From Corynebacterium freneyi (GTDB lineage: Bacteria > Actinomycetota > Actinomycetes > Mycobacteriales > Mycobacteriaceae): a DNA stretch of 64,000 nucleotides. Below are positions 8,410 through 17,818 of the stretch, piece by piece. The stretch is from positions 558,001-622,000 of the forward strand of contig NZ_CP047357.1 in NCBI RefSeq assembly GCF_030408835.1. The letters run 5' to 3'. The notes beneath the pieces were generated by a model that saw nothing but the letters and a program-made list of their open reading frames with translations, had not been told where the DNA came from and made no database searches. Position 1 is the stretch's first letter. Each line of letters begins with the position of its first letter. The position numbers were made by a program, and so were the translations under genes.

Positions 8410-10455
8410 ATGACCGACATCGCCATCAACACGGTTCTCGTCGCCAACCGCGGCGAGATCGCCTGCCGCGTGATCCGCACCCTTCGCGAACAGGGGGTCC
8501 GCTCCGTCGCCGTCTACTCCGACGCCGACGCCGACGCCCCCCACGTCCGCCTCGCCGACGTCGCCGTCCACATCGGCCCGTCGCCGGCCCGCGAGTCCTA
8601 CCTCGTCGCGGACCGCATCCTCGACGCCGCCCGCCGCACCGGTGCGCAGGCGATCCACCCCGGCTACGGCTTCCTGTCCGAAAACGCGGACTTCGCCCGC
8701 GCCTGCGAGGACGCCGGAGTCATCTTCATGGGCCCGCCGGCGTCGGCCATCGACACGATGGGCGACAAGATCTCGGCGCGCGCGACCGTCGAAAAGCGCG
8801 ACGTGCCCACCGTGCCCGGCATTTCCCGCCCGGGTCTGACCGACGAGGAGCTCATCGAGGCGGCGCCCGGCATCGGCTTCCCGGTGCTGATCAAGCCGTC
8901 CGCAGGCGGCGGCGGCAAGGGCATGCACCGCGTCGAGCGCATCGAGGATCTGCCCGCCGCGCTGGTCACCGCCCGTCGCGAGGCCGCCGGCGCGTTCGGC
9001 GACGACTCGCTGTTCATCGAGCACTTCGTGGACACCCCGCGCCACATCGAGGTGCAGGTGCTGGCGGACTCGCACGGCAACGTCATCCACCTCGGCGAGC
9101 GCGAATGCTCGCTGCAGCGCCGCCACCAGAAGGTCATCGAGGAGGCGCCGAGCCCGCTTCTCGACGACGCCGTGCGCGCCCGCATCGGCGAAGCCGCCTG
9201 CGACGCCGCCCGCTCCTGCGGTTACGTCGGCGCCGGCACCGTGGAGTTCATCGTCCCGTCCGCCGAGCCGGACAAGTTCTACTTCATGGAGATGAACACC
9301 CGCCTCCAGGTCGAGCACCCCGTCACGGAGGAGGTCACCGGCCTGGACCTGGTGGCCCTGCAGCTGACCATCGCCCGCGGCGCGGAACTGCCCATCGCCC
9401 AGGAGGACGTCCGGATGACCGGCCACTCCATCGAGGCGCGCGTCTACGCCGAGGACCCGGCCGCCGGGTTCCTGCCCACCGGCGGCACCGTCACCCGGGT
9501 CGTCGAGCCCTCCGGCCCCGGCGTCCGCGTCGACTCCGGCATCGCCGACGGTTCCGAGGTGACGTCGCTGTACGACCCGATGCTGATGAAGGTCATCGTC
9601 CACGGCGCCGACCGCGCCGAGGCGCTCGACCGGCTCGACCGGGCGCTGGCGAACACGGTCGTCGCCGGGGTCGGCGTCAACGTCGACTTCTGCCGCTACC
9701 TGCTCTCGGTGCCCGAGGTGGCCTCGGGCGACCTGGACACGGGCCTGCTCGACCGCGTCGCAGGGGATTACGCCGACTTCCCGGTGCCCGACGAAGCCCT
9801 GGTCGCCGCCGCGATGGCGTGGTTGGCCTCCCGGTGGCCCGAGGGTCCGGCGTCGCCGTGGGCCGTGCCGGACGCCTGGCGCTCGGGTCGCCCCGGCACC
9901 CAGCGCCTCCGCCTGGCCACGACCAGCGGTTCGAGCCTCATCGCCGTGTCGGGCACGCCCCACGACGCGACCGTCACCGTCGACGCCCGCGTCGCCGGCA
10001 TCAGCGAACCGGCCGAGGGCGAGGAGGCCCCGGAGCCCCGCGACTACGCCGCGGGCATCCACCGCGACGGTGACCGCTGGCGCGTGGATTGCGAGGGCGT
10101 CGCCCGCCACTGGCAGGTCGAGACCGTCGCCAGCCGCCGCGGCACCGACGTCATCGTCTCCTCCGACGAGGGCACCTGGGTGCTGCACCGCGAAAACGTC
10201 GTCCGTTCGGCCGCCGACGACGACGGCGCGGGCGACGGCACCCTGACCTCGCCGATGCCCGGCACCGTCATCGCCCTGTCGGCGGCCGACGGTGACCGCG
10301 TCGAGGCCGGCGACCCGGTCCTGGTCGTGGAGGCCATGAAGATGGAACACACTCTCCGGGCCGCCACCGCCGGCGTCGTCGAGTACCACGTCGCGGCCGG
10401 CGCCCAGGTGTCCACCGAGGTTCCGCTGGCCACGGTCGTCCCCGACGAAGGCTGA
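8410..10455 (+). CDS. Acyl-CoA carboxylase alpha subunit: biotin carboxylase + BCCP (AccA1-like)
   Basis: 681 residues. Residues about 6-450 are biotin carboxylase (NRGEIACRVIRT, GYGFLSEN, ATP-grasp GGGGKGM, RHIEVQVLAD, MNTRLQVEHPVTEE). Residues about 605-680 are a biotinyl domain with EAMKMEHT, the biotinylated lysine being K644. It carboxylates its own biotin with ATP and bicarbonate and hands it to the beta subunit encoded just upstream. The start is the ATG after GGAAAGGAGAGAAGAGC. Size and pairing match AccA1/AccD1 (methylcrotonyl-CoA carboxylase) rather than the shared essential AccA3. Confidence 0.92.
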   Translation: MTDIAINTVLVANRGEIACRVIRTLREQGVRSVAVYSDADADAPHVRLADVAVHIGPSPARESYLVADRILDAARRTGAQAIHPGYGFLSENADFARACEDAGVIFMGPPASAIDTMGDKISARATVEKRDVPTVPGISRPGLTDEELIEAAPGIGFPVLIKPSAGGGGKGMHRVERIEDLPAALVTARREAAGAFGDDSLFIEHFVDTPRHIEVQVLADSHGNVIHLGERECSLQRRHQKVIEEAPSPLLDDAVRARIGEAACDAARSCGYVGAGTVEFIVPSAEPDKFYFMEMNTRLQVEHPVTEEVTGLDLVALQLTIARGAELPIAQEDVRMTGHSIEARVYAEDPAAGFLPTGGTVTRVVEPSGPGVRVDSGIADGSEVTSLYDPMLMKVIVHGADRAEALDRLDRALANTVVAGVGVNVDFCRYLLSVPEVASGDLDTGLLDRVAGDYADFPVPDEALVAAAMAWLASRWPEGPASPWAVPDAWRSGRPGTQRLRLATTSGSSLIAVSGTPHDATVTVDARVAGISEPAEGEEAPEPRDYAAGIHRDGDRWRVDCEGVARHWQVETVASRRGTDVIVSSDEGTWVLHRENVVRSAADDDGAGDGTLTSPMPGTVIALSAADGDRVEAGDPVLVVEAMKMEHTLRAATAGVVEYHVAAGAQVSTEVPLATVVPDEG

Positions 10456-10510
10456 CCCGGCGCACCCCGCCACATCCCGACAAGCCCCGACCCACCCCGA
10501 AAAGCCACCC

Positions 10511-10530
10511 GGCCCGCCCCGACGGGCCGC
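10511..10530. terminator. Short intra-operon hairpin
   Basis: CGGCCCG and CGGGCCG arms around a 6-nt loop lie between the biotin carboxylase and dehydrogenase genes. There is no U tract. Directly after it a 13-nt unit CCGCGAAAGAAAC is repeated in tandem (10528-10553). This is more likely a processing or attenuation stem than a full terminator. Confidence 0.35.
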
Positions 10531-10564
10531 GAAAGAAACCCGCGAAAGAAACCAAGGAGTCACC

Positions 10565-11725
10565 ATGACCGACGTCAACACCGCCGATCTGCCCGCCGAG
10601 TACCGCGAGCTCCAGTCCGTCGTCCGCCAGTTCGCCAACGAGGTCGTCGACCCCGTCGCCTACGAGCACGACCGCAACCACACGTTCCCCTACGAGATCG
10701 TCGCGCAGATGGGCGAGATGGGCCTGTTCGGCCTGCCCTTCTCCGAGGAGTACGGCGGCATGGGCGGCGACTACCTGTCGCTGGGCATCGCGTTGGAGGA
10801 GCTGGCGAAGGTCGACCAGTCGGTGGCCATCACCCTCGAGGCCGGCGTCGGCCTCGGTGCTTCGCCGATCTACCACTTCGGCAACGAGGAGCAGAAGCAG
10901 AAGTGGCTGCCGGACCTCACGGCGGGCAAGGCGCTGGCGGGCTTCGGCCTGACCGAGCCGGACGCCGGCTCCGACGCGGGCGCGACCCGCACCACCGCCC
11001 GCGAGGACGGCGACGACTTCGTCATCAACGGCGCCAAGCAGTTCATCACCAACTCCGGCACCGACATCACGTCGCTGGTCACGGTCACCGCAGTGACGGG
11101 CCAGAACGACAACGGCAAGAAGGAGATCTCCACGATCATCGTGCCGTCGGGCACCGAGGGCTTCGTCGTCGAGCCGGCGTACGACAAGGTCGGCTGGAAC
11201 GCCTCCGACACCCACCCGCTGACGTTCACCGACGTCCGCGTCCCGCAGGAGAACCTCCTGGGCGTGCGCGGCCGCGGCTTCGCCAACTTCCTGTCCACGT
11301 TGGCCGAGGGCCGCGTCGCCATCGCCGCGCTGGCCACGGGCGCCGCGCAGGGCTGCGTCGACGAGTCGGTGAAGTACGCCAAGGAGCGTCAGTCGATGGG
11401 CCGCGCCATCGCCGAGTACCAGGCGATTTCCTTCAAGATCGCCCGCATGGAGGCCCGCGCCCACGCCGCCCGCATGGCCTGGTACGACGCCGCGGCGAAG
11501 ATGGTCAAGGGCCAGGAGTTCCGTCGCGAGGCCTACCTGGCCAAGCTCATCTCCTCGGAGGCCGCGATGGACAACGCCCGCGACGCCACGCAGATCCACG
11601 GCGGCTACGGCTTCATGAACGAGTACCGCGTCTCGCGCCACTACCGCGACTCCAAGATCCTCGAGATCGGCGAGGGCACCACCGAGGTGCAGCTGATGCT
11701 CATCGCCCGCGGACTGGGCCTGTAA
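10565..11725 (+). CDS. Acyl-CoA dehydrogenase (isovaleryl-CoA dehydrogenase-like, FadE19-type)
   Basis: 386 residues, the normal length for a soluble FAD-dependent acyl-CoA dehydrogenase. Signature segments are GFGLTEPDAGSDAGATRT (FAD/substrate contact) and the C-terminal QIHGGYGFMNEYRVSRHYRD. E370 in EIGEGTTEVQ occupies the usual catalytic-base position of short/medium-chain enzymes. The start is the ATG after AAGGAGTCACC. It follows the carboxylase pair and precedes the MaoC hydratase, the same set as Rv2499c-Rv2502c, which predicts oxidation of isovaleryl-CoA to 3-methylcrotonyl-CoA. Another branched acyl-CoA remains possible. Confidence 0.88.
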   Translation: MTDVNTADLPAEYRELQSVVRQFANEVVDPVAYEHDRNHTFPYEIVAQMGEMGLFGLPFSEEYGGMGGDYLSLGIALEELAKVDQSVAITLEAGVGLGASPIYHFGNEEQKQKWLPDLTAGKALAGFGLTEPDAGSDAGATRTTAREDGDDFVINGAKQFITNSGTDITSLVTVTAVTGQNDNGKKEISTIIVPSGTEGFVVEPAYDKVGWNASDTHPLTFTDVRVPQENLLGVRGRGFANFLSTLAEGRVAIAALATGAAQGCVDESVKYAKERQSMGRAIAEYQAISFKIARMEARAHAARMAWYDAAAKMVKGQEFRREAYLAKLISSEAAMDNARDATQIHGGYGFMNEYRVSRHYRDSKILEIGEGTTEVQLMLIARGLGL

Positions 11726-11739
11726 GGGGAGGTGAACCG

Positions 11740-12306
11740 ATGACCGACACCGCCAACACCGCCAACGCCGGCGCCGCCGGCCCGAACGACGCGGAGCACC
11801 CGGGCATCGTCCAGCGCGGACTCTGGTTCGAGGAGTACGAGGAGGGCGCCCGCTATCTGCACCGGCCCGGCCGCACCGTCACCGAGACCGATGACGTCCT
11901 GTTCACCACGCTGACCATGAACACCCAACCGTTGCATCTCGACGCCCACTGGTCGTCGCAGCAGCCGGGCTTCGGCGGCAAGCGGCTGGTCAACTCGATG
12001 TGGACCCTGTCGACCGTGGTGGGCCTGTCGGTGTCGCAGCTGACGCTGGGCACCATCGTGGCGAACCTGGGCTTCACCGAGGTGTCCTTCCCGAAGCCGA
12101 TGTTCCACGGCGACACGCTCTACGCCGAGACGAAGTGCGTGTCCAAGCGGGTGTCCGCGTCCCGTCCGGGGCAGGGCATCGTGCAGTTGGAGCACATCGG
12201 CCGCAACCAGAACGGCGACGTCGTGTGCCGGGCGGTGCGCGCCACGCTCGTGCAGTGCGACCCGGCCGCGTCCGGGGACGGTTCGCTTGACGACGGGGCG
12301 GCGTGA
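11740..12306 (+). CDS. MaoC-family enoyl-CoA hydratase (Rv2499c-like)
   Basis: 188 residues, a single hot-dog domain. The hydratase-2 motif appears as N61-T-Q-P-L-H66 with asparagine in place of the usual aspartate, a form seen in the methylglutaconyl/itaconyl/mesaconyl-CoA hydratase group. From Rv2499c, the predicted reaction is hydration of 3-methylglutaconyl-CoA (or itaconyl-CoA) to feed the lyase encoded next. The first 20 residues are low-complexity Ala/Asn/Thr. The start is the ATG after GGGGAGGTGAACC, 14 bp after the dehydrogenase stop. Confidence 0.85.
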   Translation: MTDTANTANAGAAGPNDAEHPGIVQRGLWFEEYEEGARYLHRPGRTVTETDDVLFTTLTMNTQPLHLDAHWSSQQPGFGGKRLVNSMWTLSTVVGLSVSQLTLGTIVANLGFTEVSFPKPMFHGDTLYAETKCVSKRVSASRPGQGIVQLEHIGRNQNGDVVCRAVRATLVQCDPAASGDGSLDDGAA

Positions 12307-12308
12307 TC

Positions 12309-13166
12309 ATGGACAACTGGATTCCCGCCGGCCCCGCGATCCTCTTCGTGCCGGCTGACCGGCCGGATCGTTTCACCAAGGCCGCCGAACGTGCGGACAT
12401 GGTCATCCTCGACCTGGAGGACGGCTGCCGTCCGGAGAACCGGGCCGAGGCGCGCCGGGCGATCATCGAGTCGGAGCAGGCCGGCGACCTGGACCCGGAG
12501 CGGGTCATCGTCCGCATCAACCCGGTCGATTCGCCGGAGCACGCCGCCGACCTGGAGATGCTCGCCGACCTGCGCTACGACCTGATCATGTTGCCGAAGG
12601 CGGAGTCCGCCGCGGCGGTGGAGTCGCTGGCCGGGCATCGCGTCATCGCGCTCATCGAGACGCCCCTGGGCGTCCTGCGCGCCGACGACGTCGCCTCCGC
12701 CGACAATGCGGTGGCCCTGTTCTGGGGCGCCGAGGACCTCACCGCCGGTCTCGGCGGCACGGCCTCCCGCTTCGGCGAGGGCGAGGACGCCCCCGGCACC
12801 TACCGCGACGTCGCCCGTCACGCCCGCGCCCGCACCCAATTGGCCGCCGCCGCCTTCGGCCGCGCCGCGCTGGATTCCGTCCACGTCGACATCGCCGACG
12901 TCGACGGCCTCCGCGCCGAAGCCACCGACGCCGCGGCCCTCGGCTACGCGGCCACCGTGTGCATCCACCCCTCGCAGGTCGCCGTCATCCGGGACGCCTA
13001 CCGCCCCACCGACGAAGAAGCCGACTGGGCCCGACGCCTGCTCGCCGCCGCCCGCGACGACGGGGGAGCGTTCAGCTTCGAGGGCCGCATGGTCGACGCC
13101 CCGCTGTTCCGCCAAGCCGAAGCCATCGCCCGACGCGCCGAAGCGACCGCCACGCAGACGTCGTAA
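12309..13166 (+). CDS. CitE-like CoA-ester lyase, copy 1 (HpcH/HpaI aldolase family)
   Basis: 285 residues, a TIM-barrel beta-hydroxyacyl-CoA lyase. Family marks are ILFVPADRPDRFTKAA, DMVILDLEDGC (Mg site), ALIETPLGVL, LFWGAEDLTA and CIHPSQV. The M. tuberculosis counterpart Rv2498c cleaves HMG-CoA to acetoacetate and acetyl-CoA and citramalyl-CoA to pyruvate and acetyl-CoA. The gene overlaps the MaoC gene's end: GTG at 12303 (GTGA overlap) or ATG at 12309. The latter is better spaced from GGGGCGG and is used here. A diverged second copy lies at 17819. Confidence 0.85.
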   Translation: MDNWIPAGPAILFVPADRPDRFTKAAERADMVILDLEDGCRPENRAEARRAIIESEQAGDLDPERVIVRINPVDSPEHAADLEMLADLRYDLIMLPKAESAAAVESLAGHRVIALIETPLGVLRADDVASADNAVALFWGAEDLTAGLGGTASRFGEGEDAPGTYRDVARHARARTQLAAAAFGRAALDSVHVDIADVDGLRAEATDAAALGYAATVCIHPSQVAVIRDAYRPTDEEADWARRLLAAARDDGGAFSFEGRMVDAPLFRQAEAIARRAEATATQTS

Positions 13167-13170
13167 AGCA
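13159..13170. repeat. CGTCGTAAAGCA element, copy 1
   Basis: This dodecamer spans the stop codon of lyase copy 1 (its TAA supplies the stop). It recurs exactly at 22305 and 43055, and its 11-nt core also occurs at 26582. Confidence 0.5.
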
Positions 13171-13232
13171 CGAAACCTTCCACCACCCACGTAGTTTTCC
13201 GCCCCCGCGGCACAGAACTCCAGGAGAACCCG

Positions 13233-14930
13233 ATGTCCCAGCTCAAGACCATCCCCGCCCCCTACGGCAAAGACGTCGTAGACGACGACGGCAACAAGAT
13301 GTCGCACGTCATCGGCGCCGACGTCGACCAGGGCGCCGCCCCGCTGCGCTCCGAAACCCTCGGCGAAAACCTCAAGGCGATCGTCGAAAAGCACCCCTCC
13401 CGCGAGTGCATCGTCGACGTCTACGCCGACGTGTCCTTCACCTACGAGCGGTTCTACAACCGCGTCCTCCGCCTGGCCACCTCCTTCGTCCGCGCCGGCT
13501 ACCGCAAGGGCGACCGCATCGGCATCTGGTCCACCAACCGCTGGGAATGGACCGTCGTCCAGTACGCCTGCCACCACCTGGGCCTCATCCTGGTCAACAT
13601 CAACCCCGCCTACCGCCAGCACGAACTCAACTACGTCCTGGAAAAGGCCGGCGTCCGCTGCGTCTTCGCCGCCCGCCGTTACAAGGACTCCGACTACCGC
13701 ACCATGCTCATCGAGGCGTCGAAGCAGCGCGGCGTCAAGCTGGACAAGGTCATCTACTTCGGCTCCGCGGACTGGTACGAGCGCATGCACGGCGACATCG
13801 ACGACCTGTCGGAGTACACCGCCGACCTGCACCCCGACGACCCCATCAACATCCAGTTCACCTCCGGCACCACCGGCTTCCCCAAGGGCGCGACGCTGAC
13901 GCACCGCAACCTGCTCAACAACGGCTACTTCATCGGCGAGCTGCTCGGCTACACCGAGAAGGACCGCGTCTGCCTGCCCGTGCCGTTCTTCCACACCTTC
14001 GGCATGGTCATCGGCACGTTCGCCACCTTCAGCCACGGCGGCGCGATCATCATCCCGGCGCCCAGCTTCAAGGCCCGCGAAACCCTCAAGGCCGTCCACT
14101 CCGCCAAGGCCACGTCCCTGTACGGCGTGCCGACGATGTTCATCACCGAACTGGAGGAGGCCCACGACCACGAGGAGTACGGCAGCCCCTACGACCTGTC
14201 GACCCTGCGCACCGGCGTCATGGCCGGCACGTCCTGCCCGTCGAAGACGATGCGCGACGTCATGGACAAGCTGAACATGTCCGAGATCGCCATTTGCTAC
14301 GGCATGACCGAAACGTCGCCGGTCAGTTTCCAGACCCGCAAGGACTCGCCGCTGGACAAGCGCGTCAACACCGTCGGCCAGATCATGCCGCACCTGGAGG
14401 CCCGCGTCATCGACGAGGACACCGGCGAAACGCTGCCGCGCGGCGAGCAGGGCGAGGTCGTCGTCCGCGGCTACTCCGTGATGAAGGAGTACTGGCACCA
14501 CCCGGAGAAGACCGCCGAGGCCATCGACGAAGACGGCTGGATGCACACCGGCGACCTGGGCGTCCTCGACGACGAGGGGTACCTGTCCATCACCGGGCGA
14601 ATCAAGGACATGCTCATCCGCGGCGGCGAGAACATTTACCCGCGCGAGATCGAGGAGTTCCTGTTCACCCACCCGGACATCGTCGATGCGCAGGTCATCG
14701 GCGTTCCGGACGACAAGTACGGCGAGGAGATCATGGCCTGGGTCATCCTCCACGACGAGAACGCCGACCTCACCGCCGACCAGATCGCCGAGTTCGCGCA
14801 GGGCAAGCTGTCGCGCCACAAGATCCCGCGCTACGTCCACGTCACCGATTCGTTCCCGATGACCGCCTCGGGCAAGGTCCGCAAGGTCGAGATGCGCGAA
14901 ATGGCGCCGAAGCTGCTGGGATGGGTGTGA
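13233..14930 (+). CDS. Fatty-acyl-CoA synthetase, copy 1 (FadD35-like)
   Basis: 565 residues, an AMP-forming acyl-CoA ligase. FTSGTTGFPKGATLTHRN is at about 208-225, CYGMTETSP in the middle, and GRIKDMLIRGGENIYPREIEE with TASGKVRKVEMRE at the C-terminus. The start is the ATG after CCAGGAGAACCCG. It follows lyase copy 1 and precedes the CoA-transferase genes, matching the place of fadD35 beside the leucine-type locus. It probably activates a branched or medium-chain acid imported into the pathway. A paralogue at 18904 shares long stretches of identical DNA with it. Confidence 0.9.
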   Translation: MSQLKTIPAPYGKDVVDDDGNKMSHVIGADVDQGAAPLRSETLGENLKAIVEKHPSRECIVDVYADVSFTYERFYNRVLRLATSFVRAGYRKGDRIGIWSTNRWEWTVVQYACHHLGLILVNINPAYRQHELNYVLEKAGVRCVFAARRYKDSDYRTMLIEASKQRGVKLDKVIYFGSADWYERMHGDIDDLSEYTADLHPDDPINIQFTSGTTGFPKGATLTHRNLLNNGYFIGELLGYTEKDRVCLPVPFFHTFGMVIGTFATFSHGGAIIIPAPSFKARETLKAVHSAKATSLYGVPTMFITELEEAHDHEEYGSPYDLSTLRTGVMAGTSCPSKTMRDVMDKLNMSEIAICYGMTETSPVSFQTRKDSPLDKRVNTVGQIMPHLEARVIDEDTGETLPRGEQGEVVVRGYSVMKEYWHHPEKTAEAIDEDGWMHTGDLGVLDDEGYLSITGRIKDMLIRGGENIYPREIEEFLFTHPDIVDAQVIGVPDDKYGEEIMAWVILHDENADLTADQIAEFAQGKLSRHKIPRYVHVTDSFPMTASGKVRKVEMREMAPKLLGWV

Positions 14931-14935
14931 TCCGA

Positions 14936-15682
14936 ATGTCCAAGAACACCGAAACGTCGATCCGCGAGCTCGTCGCCGGCCTGGCCGAGGACGGCATGAC
15001 CATCGCCGTCGGAGGCTTCGGCCTGTGCGGCGTGCCCTTCGACCTCATCGAGGGCCTGCGCGACTCCGGCGCCAAGGACCTGACCATCGTGTCCAACAAC
15101 ATGGGCGTCGACGGGCAGGGACTGGGCATCCTGCTGGAAAACCACCAGGTCACCAAGGTCATCGCCAGTTACGTCGGCGAGAACAAGCTCTTCGCCCGGC
15201 AGTACCTCGACGGCGAACTCGAGGTGGAGTTCACGCCGCAGGGCACCCTGGCCGAGCGGCTGCGCGCCGGCGGTGCGGGCATCCCCGCGTTCTACACCGC
15301 CACCGGCGTCGGCACCCTCGTCGCCGAGGGCAAGCCCCACGCCGAATTCGACGGCCGCACCTACGTCCAGGAGCGCGGCATCGTCGCCGACCTGGCCCTG
15401 GTCCACGCCTGGCGCGGCGACGTCGACGGCAACCTCGTCTACCGGTCCACGGCGCAGAACTTCAATCCGCTGTGCGCCGCCTCCGGCAAGGTCACCGTCG
15501 CCCAGGTCGAGCAGCTCGTCGAGCGCGGCGCCATCGAGCCCGATTCGGTCATGACCGCCGGCGTGTTCATCGACCACATCGTCCGGGCGAGCGACCGCGA
15601 GAAGCCCATCGAGAAGCGAACCACCCGGCCGCGGGAGACCGCGCCCGATCCGGCCGCCGCCGCGGCGGGGGAGGAGATCTGA
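14936..15682 (+). CDS. scoA: 3-oxoacid CoA-transferase subunit A (ScoA-like)
   Basis: 248 residues, alpha chain of a family I CoA-transferase (SCOT type). [18 protein letters not shown] and [17 protein letters not shown] mark the CoA-binding Rossmann-like fold. With subunit B it moves CoA between succinyl-CoA and acetoacetate, making acetoacetyl-CoA for the thiolase that follows; itaconate is an alternative acceptor in the mycobacterial system. The start is the ATG at 14936, 6 nt after the fadD stop; an in-frame ATG at 14921 would overlap fadD. Subunit B begins 2 bp after its stop codon. Confidence 0.88.
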   Translation: MSKNTETSIRELVAGLAEDGMTIAVGGFGLCGVPFDLIEGLRDSGAKDLTIVSNNMGVDGQGLGILLENHQVTKVIASYVGENKLFARQYLDGELEVEFTPQGTLAERLRAGGAGIPAFYTATGVGTLVAEGKPHAEFDGRTYVQERGIVADLALVHAWRGDVDGNLVYRSTAQNFNPLCAASGKVTVAQVEQLVERGAIEPDSVMTAGVFIDHIVRASDREKPIEKRTTRPRETAPDPAAAAAGEEI

Positions 15683-15683
15683 C

Positions 15684-16343
15684 ATGACCCACGAGGAAAA
15701 GCGCGGGTGGACCCGCGATGAGATGGCCGCGATGGCGGCGGCGGAGCTCGCCGACGGAGACTACGTGAACCTGGGCATCGGCATCCCGACGCTGGTGGCC
15801 AACCACATCCCCGATGGTGTGCGCGTGCTGCTGCAGAGCGAGAACGGCATCCTCGGCATGGGCCCCTTCCCGTACGAGGGGGAGGAGGACGCCGACCTCA
15901 TCAACGCCGGCAAGCAGACCGTGACGCTCGTGCCGGGTGCGGCCGTGTTCGACTCGGCGACGAGCTTCGGCATGATCCGCGGCGGTCACGTGAAGATGGC
16001 CGTCCTCGGCGCCATGCAGGTGTCCGAGTCCGGTGACCTGGCCAACTGGATGATCCCGGGGAAGATGGTCAAGGGCATGGGCGGCGCGATGGACCTCGTC
16101 GCCGGCACCCCGCGCGTGGTGGTGCTCACCGACCACGTGGCCCGCGACGGTTCGCCGAAGCTGGTCAAGGAGTGCGATCTGCCGCTGACCGGCGCGAAGG
16201 TGGTCAAGCGCATCATCACCGACTTGGGCAGCTTCGACGTCGCCGACGACCACCTGGTTCTGCGGCGCCTGGCCCCGGGCGTGACGCTGGCCGACATCGA
16301 GAACAACACCGCGGCGGCGTACGTCGTGGACCTGGAGGATTAG
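15684..16343 (+). CDS. scoB: 3-oxoacid CoA-transferase subunit B (ScoB-like)
   Basis: 219 residues, beta chain of the same transferase. It carries the catalytic glutamate in [13 protein letters not shown] (E53), which forms the enzyme-CoA thioester. [13 protein letters not shown] precedes it and [16 protein letters not shown] follows. The start is the ATG after GGGGGAGGAGATCTGAC. The position directly before the thiolase supports a role in turning acetoacetate released by the lyase into two acetyl-CoA. Confidence 0.9.
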   Translation: MTHEEKRGWTRDEMAAMAAAELADGDYVNLGIGIPTLVANHIPDGVRVLLQSENGILGMGPFPYEGEEDADLINAGKQTVTLVPGAAVFDSATSFGMIRGGHVKMAVLGAMQVSESGDLANWMIPGKMVKGMGGAMDLVAGTPRVVVLTDHVARDGSPKLVKECDLPLTGAKVVKRIITDLGSFDVADDHLVLRRLAPGVTLADIENNTAAAYVVDLED

Positions 16344-16354
16344 TCGGCCGCGGC

Positions 16355-16380
16355 GGGGCACCACCCGAGGGTGGCTCCCC
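16355..16380. terminator. Hairpin after scoB
   Basis: The GGGG..ACC and GGT..CCCC arms pair with a 2-nt internal mismatch 12 bp past the scoB stop. No T run follows. A TAGGCT -10-like hexamer at 16417-16422 suggests a secondary promoter for the thiolase downstream. Confidence 0.4.
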
Positions 16381-16524
16381 GTCGCGCAATTCCGGCCCGG
16401 CGGCGCGGAAAACCACTAGGCTCCATTAACCGAGCGCACGACCAATTGAACCGTGCGGCGAATCCACCGGGTTCGCCGCCGTCCATGCCGCCCCCGCGCG
16501 GCTGCACAGGGAGAGACGAACACC

Positions 16525-17733
16525 ATGACCGGAAACACCACCCCGAACGCCGACGACGTCGTCATCCTCGCCGGCGCCCGTACCCCGCAGGGCAAGATGC
16601 TCGGCCAGCTGGCCGATCTGACCTCCGTCGATCTCGGGGCCCACGCCGTCCGCGCCGCCGTCGAGCGCGCTGGCATCAAGCCGGAGGACGTCGGCCGCGT
16701 CGTGCTCGGCCAGGTCATCCTCGCCGGCGCCGGCCAGAACCCGGCCCGCCAGACGGCGATCAAGGCCGGCCTGCCGTGGACCGTGCCCGCCGAGATCGTG
16801 GCGAAGGTCTGCCTGTCGGGCCTCGACGCGGTGATCCACGCCGCCCGCATGATCCGCCTGGGCGAGGTCGACGTCGTCGTCGCCGGCGGCCAGGAGTCGA
16901 TGACCAACGCCCCGCACATCGCCCGCGGCGTGCGCAAGGGCAAGTCCTACGGTGCGCTGAAGCTGGAGGATGCGCTGGAGCTCGACGGCCTGGTCGACTC
17001 CTACGACTGCGTGTCCATGGGCACGCTGACCGACGGCCCGAACGCGGACCTGGGCATTTCCCGCGCCGATCAGGACGAGGTCGCGGCCCTGTCGCACCAG
17101 CGCGCCGCGAAGGCGCAGGCCGACGGCATTCTCGCCGAGGAGATCGCCCCGATCGAGATTCCGCAGCGCAAGGGTGACCCGATCGTGGTCGACGCGGACC
17201 AGGGCATCCGTCCGGACACCACCGTCGAGTCGCTGTCGAAGCTGCGCGCGGTGTTCATGAAGGAGGGCGGCACGATCACCGCCGGCAACTCCTCGCCGAT
17301 CTCCGATGGTGCGGCGGCGCTGGTCCTGGCCCGTCGTGGCTGGGCGGAGGAACGAGGCCTGGATTACCTGGCGGTCGTGGGCAAGGCGGGGCAGACCGCC
17401 GGCCCGGACAACAGCCTGCACGCGCAGCCGTCGGACTCGCTGGCCGAGGCCCTGCGTCTGGCCGGCTGGGAGGCCTCGGACCTCGACTTCATCGAGATCA
17501 ACGAGGCTTTCGGCGCCGTCGCCGTGAAGTCGCTGCGCGACCTGGATTACCCGCTGGAGAAGTGCAACATCCACGGTGGCGCCATTGCGCTGGGTCACCC
17601 GATCGGTTGCTCGGGTGCCCGTCTGACGCTGACGGCGGCGATGGAGCTGGCGCGCCGCGGTTCCGGCAAGGCCGGCGTGTCGCTGTGCGGCGGTGGTGGC
17701 CAGGGCGACGCCCTGCTGCTGTACCGCGACTAG
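16525..17733 (+). CDS. Acetyl-CoA C-acetyltransferase (thiolase)
   Basis: 402 residues, a biosynthetic/degradative thiolase fold. The acyl-accepting cysteine is C96 in KVCLSGLDAV; NEAFGAVAVK, GGAIALGHPIGCSGAR and CGGGGQGDAL hold the remaining catalytic His and Cys. It cleaves acetoacetyl-CoA to two acetyl-CoA, the last step for acetoacetate from the lyase/CoA-transferase route. The start is the ATG after GGGAGAGACGAACACC; a frame extension upstream to 16453 crosses the hairpin/promoter and is rejected. Confidence 0.92.
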   Translation: MTGNTTPNADDVVILAGARTPQGKMLGQLADLTSVDLGAHAVRAAVERAGIKPEDVGRVVLGQVILAGAGQNPARQTAIKAGLPWTVPAEIVAKVCLSGLDAVIHAARMIRLGEVDVVVAGGQESMTNAPHIARGVRKGKSYGALKLEDALELDGLVDSYDCVSMGTLTDGPNADLGISRADQDEVAALSHQRAAKAQADGILAEEIAPIEIPQRKGDPIVVDADQGIRPDTTVESLSKLRAVFMKEGGTITAGNSSPISDGAAALVLARRGWAEERGLDYLAVVGKAGQTAGPDNSLHAQPSDSLAEALRLAGWEASDLDFIEINEAFGAVAVKSLRDLDYPLEKCNIHGGAIALGHPIGCSGARLTLTAAMELARRGSGKAGVSLCGGGGQGDALLLYRD

Positions 17734-17743
17734 ATCGCGCTCG

Positions 17744-17789
17744 GGGGAGGCGGTTCGGGGGAGGTGCGTGACGACGCCTCCGCCTCCCC
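17744..17789. terminator. Hairpin after thiolase
   Basis: GGGGAGGCGG and CCGCCTCCCC form perfect 10-bp arms separated by 26 nt, 10 bp past the thiolase stop. It may end the operon's main transcript; lyase copy 2 has its own promoter just downstream. Confidence 0.45.
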
Positions 17790-17805
17790 GTGACGGGCCC
17801 GACGG

Positions 17806-17811
17806 TAGTTT
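17806..17811 (+). promoter_or_regulatory. -10-like TAGTTT, leaderless promoter of lyase copy 2
   Basis: The hexamer ends 7 nt before the ATG at 17819, so transcription would start at or next to the start codon. No Shine-Dalgarno sequence is present, in keeping with leaderless translation. Confidence 0.45.
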
Positions 17812-17818
17812 CGGTGGC

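Noticed and set aside
6781..10638. 1285-codon open frame on the minus strand opposite the carboxylase genes
   Set aside because: It is a by-product of G+C-rich codon use: the plus-strand genes have full domains and ribosome sites, and the antisense product is Gly/Ala/Arg/Val-rich without any motif.
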